From Serratia fonticola (GTDB lineage: Bacteria > Pseudomonadota > Gammaproteobacteria > Enterobacterales > Enterobacteriaceae): a stretch of 64,000 nt of DNA. The DNA lies in assembly GCF_001006005.1 (NCBI RefSeq), contig NZ_CP011254.1, forward strand, positions 5,208,001-5,272,000, in the 5' to 3' direction. A model generated the notes under the pieces. It worked only from the letters and a program-made list of their open reading frames with translations. It was not told the origin of the DNA and made no database searches. Made by a program: the position numbers and the translations under genes. This document shows, piece after piece, positions 18,734 to 26,928 of this stretch. Position 1 is the first letter of the stretch, and each line of letters begins with the position of its first letter.

Positions 18734-18753
18734 AACCCACCGAACGGTGGGTT
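18734..18753. terminator. Bidirectional hairpin between convergent genes
   Basis: AACCCACCG-AA-CGGTGGGTT is a perfect 9-bp stem between the SH3 gene (+) and the pilin-like gene (-). The run of A before it (TAAAACCC) would give U residues on the minus strand. It probably ends both transcripts. Confidence 0.65.
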
Positions 18754-18772
18754 AGATAGCACTATCGATCAA

Positions 18773-19315
18773 TCAGGCAGCCAGCTCAAATAAATAGAGC
18801 GTGTAATCAACCTTGCTCGCCACATTACCCGGCGTTGCGCGGCCAGTACTGCAGAAGTTTGCGGCAAAGGAGGCATAAACCTCACCATCCATCACCGGGA
18901 CAAACGCCGAACTGACCAGTTGAGAGTTACTCCCTGCCTGAACAATATCGCCTTGCTGGTTACGCAGTTGGATCTGCACGTTCCCCGCCTCCGCCATATT
19001 AATCAGGCCACCGGTGACTACATCAACCGTCGCGCCCCCCTCAAAAAACACCAAGGCGTGAGTATATTGCTCCGAGATACCCGCAACACGGATGTCAAAG
19101 CGGGTTGCCTGGGCCTGAGCCCCCGGGTTTGCCAGCTGCACTTCGCTTACGGCACCAAGCTGCACGTAGCCATTTTGCGTTTCGCTGCCGTTAACGCTGA
19201 CGGTGAGGCCTGCATTGCGTGGCCGCTGTAAAATAATGCCACCCTCTTCAATCCCCATGCTTTGGGCGACGATTTGTCCAGAAAAATTGATGGTTCCATT
19301 GACGGTATTATTCAT
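18773..19315 (-). CDS. Pilin-fold (type 1 fimbrial-like) protein without signal peptide
   Basis: The 180-residue product resembles chaperone-usher pilins: NGTINFSGQIVAQS at the start, VQIQLRNQQGDIVQ in the middle, and a C-terminal strand region FAANFCSTGRATPGNVASKVDYTLYLFEL with the alternating pattern of the last pilin strand. There is no Sec leader: the ATG at 19315 follows AAGGATAT directly and no in-frame start lies farther up. Only one cysteine is present, so the usual pilin disulfide is absent. No chaperone or usher gene is nearby. It may be a cytoplasmic relative or use another export route. Confidence 0.6.
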   Translation of the reverse strand: MNNTVNGTINFSGQIVAQSMGIEEGGIILQRPRNAGLTVSVNGSETQNGYVQLGAVSEVQLANPGAQAQATRFDIRVAGISEQYTHALVFFEGGATVDVVTGGLINMAEAGNVQIQLRNQQGDIVQAGSNSQLVSSAFVPVMDGEVYASFAANFCSTGRATPGNVASKVDYTLYLFELAA

Positions 19316-19488
19316 GGTAAATATCCTTATCCTAATAAGAGAGCAGAGTGAAACTGATGTTTCATCTGATTTAATTCGCAGGGTTTGTTCTGCTTAACTA
19401 AATATTACCCACTTAATGATAAGGGTTCCTTCTGTTACCGTTGTGCTGTCAATGGCAAGGCGCTGAGGCTCCGCGTGATTGACGATAT

Positions 19489-20304
19489 TCACTCAACCCT
19501 ATGTTCTTCAACATCATATTTTACCACCACATCGTTCTGGTATAGCCGTTCAGAATGTAACACCACCGAGTCCTGCCCTTTGGTGGAGATATCACGCCAG
19601 ATTTCATTCTGTCGGTAGACACGCTGTTGCCGACGGATAAATCGGTGGGATTTCTGGTAGATATGATATTTCACCGTGCGAGGGGCCGAACACAGCAGCT
19701 CACCTTCCAACTGGTGTTCCGCAACGTTGAACACCAGTTGAAAGCTATCCTGAGTCGGGTTATGCAGCACCAGATCAATATAGTTGTAGAAAATGGCGGC
19801 TCCCGAGCCAAAAGGCAAGATCCGCCCTTCGTCCGGGAAAGGATCAAAACTGTGGTTGGCCCGTTCGGCCACTACCAACGGTGAGTGGATTGCCATCCAG
19901 TGGATTAAATTGCTGAGCTGGCAAATACCCCCGCCAATACCGCTGCGCGCTTCGCCAAACGACAGCTCCATCCCTTCAACAAAACCACGCGTGCGAGTCG
20001 GTTTCCCCACCAGCTTACAAAACGAGAAATACTCACCCGGCTTGATAATAATTCCGCTGGTTGCCGCAACCGCCAGCCGCAGATTAATCACTTTATTGTG
20101 CTGCAAACCAATATCGCTATTGCCCAGCTTGCGGATCAGCTTCGAGGTGTGCTTGATAAAACGGTGATCCAGCCGCTGCTCCGGCCTTTTCTCACTGGCG
20201 TACCGGCGCGATGACCATTGCCACGTAAGATGGCGCAAAACCCGCTTTTGCTGGACTCGTAACCAATAAAGCAGCGGGTGATAAGATGATAGAGGCCTGC
20301 GCAT
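19489..20304 (-). CDS. VanW family protein
   Basis: The 271-residue protein matches the VanW family: LRLAVAATSGIIIKPGEYFSFCKLVGKPTRTRGFVEGMELSFGEARSGIGGGICQLSNLIHWM followed by ERANHSFDPFPDEGRILPFGSGAAIFYNYIDLVLHNP. Named after an accessory gene of a vancomycin resistance cluster, the family has no settled function and is common as an orphan in Gram-negatives. Basic N-terminus, no signal peptide. No resistance genes lie nearby. Confidence 0.85.
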   Translation of the reverse strand: MRRPLSSYHPLLYWLRVQQKRVLRHLTWQWSSRRYASEKRPEQRLDHRFIKHTSKLIRKLGNSDIGLQHNKVINLRLAVAATSGIIIKPGEYFSFCKLVGKPTRTRGFVEGMELSFGEARSGIGGGICQLSNLIHWMAIHSPLVVAERANHSFDPFPDEGRILPFGSGAAIFYNYIDLVLHNPTQDSFQLVFNVAEHQLEGELLCSAPRTVKYHIYQKSHRFIRRQQRVYRQNEIWRDISTKGQDSVVLHSERLYQNDVVVKYDVEEHRVE

Positions 20305-20386
20305 AGCGTTAATCCATTAGCTAGTAACTTACTGATAAAATTATAAAACACCACGTTATGGCGTAGTGGTCAGGGAAAATCGCCGC

Positions 20387-21361
20387 TCAGTATACCCGAG
20401 CACGGGGCAAATCACTCAGCCTGGTGGTATAAGCCGGTGACAGCAGTTCACGCTTCATTGACCACACCTGCTGCGTTCCCTGGCCAGCAAACCACAGTTT
20501 GGCCCGGCCCGAGTTATTGATAGAGTCCATTACTTTCATTAACTCTTCACTGCCATGCCTAGGCTGATACTCATCGAACATGTCGAGCTGTGCAACGCCC
20601 TGGCTGAAAAAATCCTGCAGCATCACACCGCCCTTATCGAAACGATGACCGGGTTGCCAAATGGCATCCAGGCAGCGCATGGCGGCGGCAATAATATCGC
20701 GGGTGTCTTGCGTTGGCGTGTTCAATTTGACGCTGGCCGAATTACCGTAATAGGCCTCGTGAGTGGCGAACGGGCTGGTTTTGATCCAGGCGCTGACGTG
20801 CCGACAATACTGCCGTTCCGCCCTCAGTTTTTCTGCCGCTCGTGTGGCGTATAAGCAGATCGCCTGATGCATATGTTCATACTCGGTGATGCGTTCGCCA
20901 AAGCTGCGGCTGCTGATAATCTGCTGCTTGGTTGGCGCGAACTCTTCCAGCTCAAGACAAGGTTCACCACAAAGTTCCCGCACCGTTCGTTCGATGACCA
21001 CGCTGAAGCGTTTACGTATCATGGTAGTGCTGGCATCGGCCAGTTGCAGCGCGCTTTCTATCCCCATCGCGTTCAGCTTTTTTGCTATCCGCCGCCCAAT
21101 GCCCCAGACCTCTTCTACCGGCACCTTATTCATCAGCTTACGCTGCCGCTCCAGGCTGGAAAGGTCGACCACGCCGTTGGTTTGTTTCACCCATCTTTTG
21201 GCGGCAAAATTTGCCAGCTTGGCCAGCGTTTTGGTTTGCGCAATCCCGACGCCGATCTTTAGCCTCGTCTCGCTCCACACTTTGTCCCTGATCTGCCACC
21301 CAAACAGTTCCAGATTGCCGCAATTAGGCACCGAGGAGAGATCGAGAAAGCTTTCATCGAT
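20387..21361 (-). pseudogene. umuC: umuC, C-terminal part (residues 100-423), severed by the integrated element
   Basis: This is the DNA polymerase V catalytic subunit from Ile100-Asp101 to the stop: IDESFLDLSSVPNCGNLELFG, then KIGVGIAQTKTLAKLANFAAKRW, LERQRKLMNKVPVEEVWGIGRRIAKKLNAMGI, and the C-terminal little-finger and clamp-binding region. The 325 codons stay open and in frame to the junction ATCGAT at 21356-21361. Together with 40318-40620 they give 423 residues, against 422 in E. coli as I recall. The first in-frame ATG gives a product starting MPNCGNL, which lacks the palm active site, so no polymerase can be made. Confidence 0.95.
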
Positions 21362-21502
21362 CTAAAGGAAATATGGACGACTATGGACATTAATAATCTT
21401 TAGTACAATTAACGGGTTATCTTCATACTAGTTTGTCCATAGAAAAACACCTTATTAAAGTTGTTTATCCTTGGCATGTCCATACCCCAAAAGGTTCTTT
21501 AA

Positions 21503-21531
21503 GGGGTCAGTTTGGATATCGAAAATTATTG
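21503..21531 (+). repeat. Left copy of a 29-bp direct repeat bounding the cargo region
   Basis: GGGGTCAGTTTGGATAT, then CGAAAATTATTG. A nearly identical copy in the same orientation lies at 36304-36332 (differences near the middle: AGAGAATTATTG). The opening GGGGTC is typical of ends of Tn3-family and some IS elements. The two copies enclose all cargo genes between the umuC border and the recombinase module. Confidence 0.6.
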
Positions 21532-21797
21532 TACTATAAGGGCTTCCCCGGCATGTCAACGCCGGTATGCAAGGTTTCTGTCTGCTCTTCAGTAAAAATA
21601 AAGGGGGAGAGACTGCGGCACTATAAACGGCCATGATGAATCGTCATCGATTCGGACCCTGATGAAAGACGCGCGTGAGGTTCTTGTTCGTTAAGCGGAT
21701 ACGTATATCCTGTACAATAGCCAGATAGGCCTCACGGGGTCTAACCCTTTATCATCAACGAGTTGCAGGTCAGATGGTTATACTGCTGCTTCGTGCT
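21532..21797. other. Noncoding stretch next to the IS110 transposase 3' end
   Basis: No gene is seen. The part from about 21637 to 21797 (between CCATGATGAATCG and the transposase stop) is probably the noncoding end of the IS110-family element. In this family a noncoding end encodes the bridge RNA. Exact ends of the element could not be fixed by eye. Confidence 0.4.
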
Positions 21798-22820
21798 TTA
21801 GCTGGCTGAGTACAGCCTGAAATCATCACCGTAATGCAATGATGCCCAGCACAGTCTTGCATTTTTGGCAGCGATGGCAACAACAGCGCGCCAGTATCCT
21901 CTGCGTTCGACCAGTGAGCAAACCCAACGACTGAATGAATCAGTCCTTTTTTCCACCCCGATCAGTACCGAGCGGGCACCCTGAACCAGAAGTGTTCTCA
22001 GATACGAATCGCCAGCTTTCGTTATCCTGCCAAGCTTCGACTTTCCGCCGCTGCTGTACTGCGATAGAGTTAGCCCCAGCCAGGCTGCCAGCTGGCGCCC
22101 ATTCTTAAAATCATGTGCATTACCGATACTGGCGACCAGCGCACAGGCCGTTGTGGGGCCAATACCCTTCAGCTCCATCAGCCGCTGACTGCGATGATCT
22201 GTTTTGGCCATGCGGGACAAAATTCGGTCATATTCAGCTATGTTGGCTTCGATACGAGCAACGTGCTCCAGCAAATCATCAACACATTGCTGAACCTGAA
22301 GTGGTAAAGAATTCTTCTGTGCAGAAACCATGTGTCGCAGGGCATCAGTACTTTGTGGCGCGATGACGCCGAATTCAGATATCAATCCTCGCAGGCGATT
22401 ATACGTTGCTGTTTTCTCTTCGATAAACCCCTGACGAGTGCGGTGCAGGCACTGCATCGCCTGCTGGCTTTCATCCTTAACTGGTACAAATCGCATATGT
22501 GGGCGACGAACCGCTTCACAGATAGCCTGTGCATCAGCTGGATCATTTTTCCCTGATTTACCGGCCATGCGATAAGGAGATACAAACTTTGCAGCCATCA
22601 GACGCGGCTCATGACCATACTGCCGGAACAGTCTTGCCCAGTAATGCGCTCCGGAACAGGCCTCCATTCCGATAACACAGGGTGGCAAACCAGCAATCAG
22701 CCCGGGAAGAGCGGTGCGGGTTACTCTGGATTTAATCAGAACTGTTTTGCCATTCTGGTCAACACCGTGAACAGCGAACACATTTTTAGCAAGATCGATA
22801 CCGACTGTCGTGATGGTCAT
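21798..22820 (-). CDS. IS110-family transposase (DEDD recombinase)
   Basis: From ATG 22820 the 340-residue protein has the RuvC-like N-terminal domain (TVGIDLAKNVFAVHGVDQNGK with Asp8, then IGMEACSGAHYW and KNDPADAQAICEAVRRP) and the C-terminal Tnp20 domain with Ser (GIGPTTACALVASIGNAHDFKNGRQLAAWLGLTLSQYSSGGKSKLGRITKAGD). Both catalytic parts look complete. An in-frame extension to 22862 is possible but MTITTVGIDLAK is the family-typical start. IS110 enzymes use an RNA guide and leave no inverted repeats, so the borders are not obvious. Confidence 0.9.
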   Translation of the reverse strand: MTITTVGIDLAKNVFAVHGVDQNGKTVLIKSRVTRTALPGLIAGLPPCVIGMEACSGAHYWARLFRQYGHEPRLMAAKFVSPYRMAGKSGKNDPADAQAICEAVRRPHMRFVPVKDESQQAMQCLHRTRQGFIEEKTATYNRLRGLISEFGVIAPQSTDALRHMVSAQKNSLPLQVQQCVDDLLEHVARIEANIAEYDRILSRMAKTDHRSQRLMELKGIGPTTACALVASIGNAHDFKNGRQLAAWLGLTLSQYSSGGKSKLGRITKAGDSYLRTLLVQGARSVLIGVEKRTDSFSRWVCSLVERRGYWRAVVAIAAKNARLCWASLHYGDDFRLYSAS

Positions 22821-23094
22821 AACGAATCCCTCCGGGGCTGTGTTTACCCCATGATTGCACAAGAGTTAATCAGGCGCATAATCAGGGGAAGTCCCTTCCA
22901 TTCGTTAAGACTAAATTTTGGCCACTTCAAAACGGAAGAGCCGCTATTTAGACGACTTCTCCGTCGATATTTCCGTTACCCTACCTCAGCATGTTAACCA
23001 GTGAATTCAGGTCCACAATCTCAGCGCGGCTCTGGATGTGTAATATCGATTAACAAAATGTGTTGCCAGGCTATCACTGTACAAGCATTTATGC

Positions 23095-24318
23095 TCAGTT
23101 AATGAGTTGCTGCACTAGGCTTGTCAACAGTTGTTCCTTATCCGTGACCCCGTAGGGGGCGTAATACTGAACTGCACCCAAGGTGGTAAACATAACTGCT
23201 TTTGGCGTATTAGAAATGAAAATACCGCAGGATTCCAGCCAACCGGGGGCCTGTTGCATAATTTCTGCTGCCAAATCGCTACCATCCTGTTTGAAGATCA
23301 AATACATTTCTATCAGGCCATTCCCCAGATTCCTGAGCACTGGTGTAGTACTGATGTGTTGATTAGCCAGTAACTCCTGGCACACCGTCTGTACCCGTTC
23401 TGTCTGTTCTCGCCAGTCATGTTGTCGGCTATCCACGGTCACAGCCAAGGTAGGTAAATACCAGTCAACCTGTTGGTACTTTTCATCAATTAACACCTGC
23501 GAGTTTTGATAGAACAGGGGCAAGGGGACATCGCCAGGAATAAATTGTAAGTGCGGCGTATTTTTATCGCTGCTGGTTTCAAAGGGGTTTTGTACCAAAA
23601 TATCCCCTTCTTTGCTGAATTGGGTTAAATACTCGACCATTGGGGTGAAATATTGCGTTTTATTCAAAAAGTTCTCGCCAGCACGCAGCGCTTTTTCTTT
23701 GGCAAATACATCCTCGTTGTACCTTTTTAGTTCGATGATCGGGGTTTGATTGAAATACAGCGCGCTATCATCTCGCGTTTTACATAATAAAAGATTATTT
23801 CTTTGTTTTTCTTGCTCTGCACGGTAGGTGGTGAAATCAGGTGTGATAATTTTTTGTCCAGCAAAGTAAGGTTTGGTAGGCTCCTGCTCGATAAAAGGCT
23901 GGTCATTTAATATGATCTTTTGGGGTTCAAACTCAGGATTATTTGGGTAGAAGCGAGCGAGGGATTCCAGTTCGCTATGTAGCCGGGCGTGGCGATCTGC
24001 TTTGTTATCAGCATCGATACCCAGTGTGTCCAACAAGCGCTGTCTCGGTGCATGAAGCACTTTATCGGCAAAATCCAGCGCTCTTTGATCGCCAAGCAGC
24101 ACCATCATATAAGGTGACATGCTTCCTGTTTCATCGCACCCTGCCAGAGGGTGAGTCATTTTCTCAATGCTACTTTTACTATCACCCGGCACGGCATCCA
24201 TTTTGATAAATTCCCCGGCGGTTCTGTCCTGGGTCAGATTTGCTGTACGGGCTTCATTATTTTCCTGCTGGAGCGGAAAAAATTGGCCAATCATGCTTCG
24301 ATAATTTTGAATAATCAT
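23095..24318 (-). CDS. Unknown cargo protein (407 aa), possible effector
   Basis: No family was recognised. The protein is soluble, Gln/Asn-rich and has no signal peptide or membrane segment. A central stretch, DILVQNPFETSSDKNTPHLQFIPGDVPLPLF, faintly recalls nucleotide-transferase (HIT/GalT-like) NPF...H motifs, but the match is weak. It lies 57 bp downstream of the 664-residue gene on the same strand and is probably co-transcribed with it. Both lie in the AT-richer cargo of the umuC element, and both begin abruptly without a leader. A second gene after a large putative effector could be a partner or immunity protein. Confidence 0.5.
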   Translation of the reverse strand: MIIQNYRSMIGQFFPLQQENNEARTANLTQDRTAGEFIKMDAVPGDSKSSIEKMTHPLAGCDETGSMSPYMMVLLGDQRALDFADKVLHAPRQRLLDTLGIDADNKADRHARLHSELESLARFYPNNPEFEPQKIILNDQPFIEQEPTKPYFAGQKIITPDFTTYRAEQEKQRNNLLLCKTRDDSALYFNQTPIIELKRYNEDVFAKEKALRAGENFLNKTQYFTPMVEYLTQFSKEGDILVQNPFETSSDKNTPHLQFIPGDVPLPLFYQNSQVLIDEKYQQVDWYLPTLAVTVDSRQHDWREQTERVQTVCQELLANQHISTTPVLRNLGNGLIEMYLIFKQDGSDLAAEIMQQAPGWLESCGIFISNTPKAVMFTTLGAVQYYAPYGVTDKEQLLTSLVQQLIN

Positions 24319-24375
24319 ATTGGTTATTTATTCGTTTGTAGAGAAAGGGGCCATCATGGCCCCGGAGAAACAGGT

Positions 24376-26370
24376 TCAGTCTGCCAGTTGATCGTTTAAC
24401 AGACGATGGGTAATAAAGTGCTGTAGTAGTGGTTGCTGTTGCTCTTTCATACGGGCAAGCTGAGTGCTATCGACGTTGGCCGCCAGGTTATGCAAAGTGG
24501 CGGCTGCCTGGTCCAGATCGTCTACCATGTAGTAGGTGAACAGTGAGAGTACCTGATGGGTTTCTGGGTGAGTTGCGCGTGTCGGGAACTGACTGGCGTA
24601 CTCTCTGGCCAATTCTGCCCGGCTTTCATATAACGCTATCACTTTAGGGTCTGCCTTTAACTCTTTGAGAGAATGGACTCCCTTCTGGTAAAAGTCCTGA
24701 ATATGATGAGTGATATCAATCAATTTATCCATGGAGAGAAGGTTGTTGGGGCTGTTACTCATTTGGACGTGTTGTAAATCTCGTTCCAACGGTTCCCTGA
24801 ATTGTTCGTTAGTGCGTTCCCGCAATTGGGTTCTGGCAGGAAATGCCTTGTTTTCGGAGCAGTCCGGCTTCAATTCTGCATTCTGATCGTAGTTCATTAG
24901 CATGGGAACGATAGTGAGCACGTCCTCAGTTAAGTCCGCAGAAGAAAACTCCAGTTTTGGGAGCTTATCCATAACTTCGGGTAGGTTATTGTAAGTGCTT
25001 ATCTGTTTACTGAATAATTCCTCGTTGGTGATTTGTTGTCCCTCTTCACTGAATTTTGCCACGGTTATTTTTTCTAGTGGTTTAAGTGCGTTGCCCGTTA
25101 GGCTTTGCCTTATTTGTGCATTAAGGGTTTCTTTTTGTTCTTTTAATGCTTCAACAAATTGTTGCGGCTCGGCATCACGGAATTCACTCAATACGAAACG
25201 TTGTAATGACGTGAGATGCGGGGCTTGTTCAAGTTCCTGTGGAGTAAGGAAAGGTTGGCATCGCTCAGCACCATGGAAGGTCATCAATTCGGCGTCGCGT
25301 GATTCCGTTTCGTTTTTGCCGCTTGCAGAACGGTGATGTACGATCATTTCGGTACGAATACCTGTTTCAATCGGCGTTGTGTTGTCGGGGTTACGAATAA
25401 CCACATAGCGGGCTCCCGGTATATTACTGAATTCTTTTTGCAGGTCGTCCATCGTCGGGAATTTTGTTGCCGCTTCGCTTTGCGTAAAACGGATGGTTTT
25501 TTCGGTATCATAGGGGAACGCAGCCAGGTACTGTTCGTTGTTGGCTTGCTCGGTACCTGCGGTACGTGTGGTAATCAGTTTAAACTCGGCAGCATAATTA
25601 CTGTTGTCAAAGTGATACATCCACTCCCGGTATTTACCGTCGTCTTTACTGGCTGGGTTGTTCATAAAACGAAAGTTGGAAACTGCAGGGGCATCTCCTA
25701 GCTGAAAAGCCGCTTTGAACAGTTGTAATGGCGTCAGTTTAGCGTTTAAACAACGTGGGTCGGTAATGTGTGATTTAATATTTTGGGTGGAAAAATCAAG
25801 TTTGGCATAATCATCTTTTTTTACGGCATGGCTTGCCATTTCTTCATCATAGAATTCTTTGAAATTGGAATAAGCTCCCTTATCGACCTCGCAGGCGGAA
25901 ACACCATAGGTTCCCCACTCATTTAACAGACTACTGAACGGTTCTTTCAGATCGTTGTCTACAAGCGAGAGGAGAGCCTGACGCAGTTGTGCCGTTTTGT
26001 CGGATTCTGATAACTGTTTGTATTGGGTCTTTTCTACCGCATCTAAATCGGTGATGGCTTTGAATCGGCCAGGCAATGTGCTATTAAAGCTATACGGGCT
26101 AAGAACAGTATTGATCATACTAGGATTTTTCATTATCTCATTAGCATTGAAGTGTGTAACCTTATCTATAAATTTGATGCCCATTCCATTTAGTGTAGAT
26201 AAATCAACCTGATTTAGTTGCAAGCTACTGTTTGTAACCCTCGAAAGCTGGTAAATGATTCCTGTATTTTTATTAACCACAAAACGCTCACCGCCATGGT
26301 CAGTCTTTGCCTCGACAAAAGCGAGGGGATAATGGGGTTGTGTCAGATGGGTATTAGTAATATTAGGCAT
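24376..26370 (-). CDS. Unknown cargo protein (664 aa), possible effector
   Basis: No family was recognised. The protein begins MPNITNTHLTQPHYPLAFVE and is polar throughout, without signal peptide or membrane segment. Helical Gln/Glu-rich segments dominate the second half (for example LSEFRDAEPQQFVEALKEQKETL and a C-terminal MKEQQQPLLQHFITHR). The middle contains ELMTFHGAERCQPFLTP, with a His-Cys pair. Its position between IS110 and IS6-family insertions, its pairing with the 407-residue gene, and the neighbouring toxins suggest a translocated effector, but nothing in the sequence proves it. Confidence 0.5.
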   Translation of the reverse strand: MPNITNTHLTQPHYPLAFVEAKTDHGGERFVVNKNTGIIYQLSRVTNSSLQLNQVDLSTLNGMGIKFIDKVTHFNANEIMKNPSMINTVLSPYSFNSTLPGRFKAITDLDAVEKTQYKQLSESDKTAQLRQALLSLVDNDLKEPFSSLLNEWGTYGVSACEVDKGAYSNFKEFYDEEMASHAVKKDDYAKLDFSTQNIKSHITDPRCLNAKLTPLQLFKAAFQLGDAPAVSNFRFMNNPASKDDGKYREWMYHFDNSNYAAEFKLITTRTAGTEQANNEQYLAAFPYDTEKTIRFTQSEAATKFPTMDDLQKEFSNIPGARYVVIRNPDNTTPIETGIRTEMIVHHRSASGKNETESRDAELMTFHGAERCQPFLTPQELEQAPHLTSLQRFVLSEFRDAEPQQFVEALKEQKETLNAQIRQSLTGNALKPLEKITVAKFSEEGQQITNEELFSKQISTYNNLPEVMDKLPKLEFSSADLTEDVLTIVPMLMNYDQNAELKPDCSENKAFPARTQLRERTNEQFREPLERDLQHVQMSNSPNNLLSMDKLIDITHHIQDFYQKGVHSLKELKADPKVIALYESRAELAREYASQFPTRATHPETHQVLSLFTYYMVDDLDQAAATLHNLAANVDSTQLARMKEQQQPLLQHFITHRLLNDQLAD

Positions 26371-26590
26371 ACATACTCACTTGATGATTTGATGAATGGG
26401 GAATTATCTCATGACCATCTGATTTGTATTTCAAAAAATGATCATTACATGAACTTTTCTGAGATTGGGTTTCCGTCCATGGTTAGGAAACTCAATAAGG
26501 TCTTTTGAGTTTGCCTGGGCATAAACGAGGGTTCTGTCGCATTAAGGCGGCGTCAGGTAACATACTGTTTTTTTGTGATGTTGCCTGACC

Positions 26591-26887
26591 ATGTCTCTGA
26601 TCCGAAATGCCTTCAAGCGTCTGCACTATCCCATCGATATCATTGCCCAGTGCGTTCGCTGGTATCTGGCTTATGCCCTTAGCCTGCGCAATCTCGAAGA
26701 AATGATGGCCGAGCGAGGCGTCATCGTTGACCATTCGACGCTTCACCGCTGGGTTATCCGTCTGGTGCCGTTGCTGGATAAGGCGTTTCGTCGACATAAG
26801 CGCACCGTGGGTCGGCGGTGGCGCATGGACGAAACCGACATCAAAATCAAAGGCCAGTGGAAATATCTGTACCGCGCGGTAGATACT
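26591..26887 (+). pseudogene. IS6-family transposase, N-terminal fragment
   Basis: MSLIRNAFKRLHYPIDIIAQCVRWYLAYALSLRNLEEMMAERG and WRMDETDIKIKGQWKYLYRAVDT are standard IS6/IS26-group transposase sequence carrying the first catalytic Asp (DETDIK). Translation then runs into the Tn3-family inverted repeat at 26888. It continues at 32477. Confidence 0.9.
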
Positions 26888-26928
26888 GGGGTTGTAAGCG
26901 GGAACCCGCCAAAATTTTGCGGGCCTGG

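Noticed and set aside
21433..21636. 67-codon frame just inside the left border of the umuC element
   Set aside because: No ribosome site, no recognisable protein, and it crosses the 29-bp repeat.
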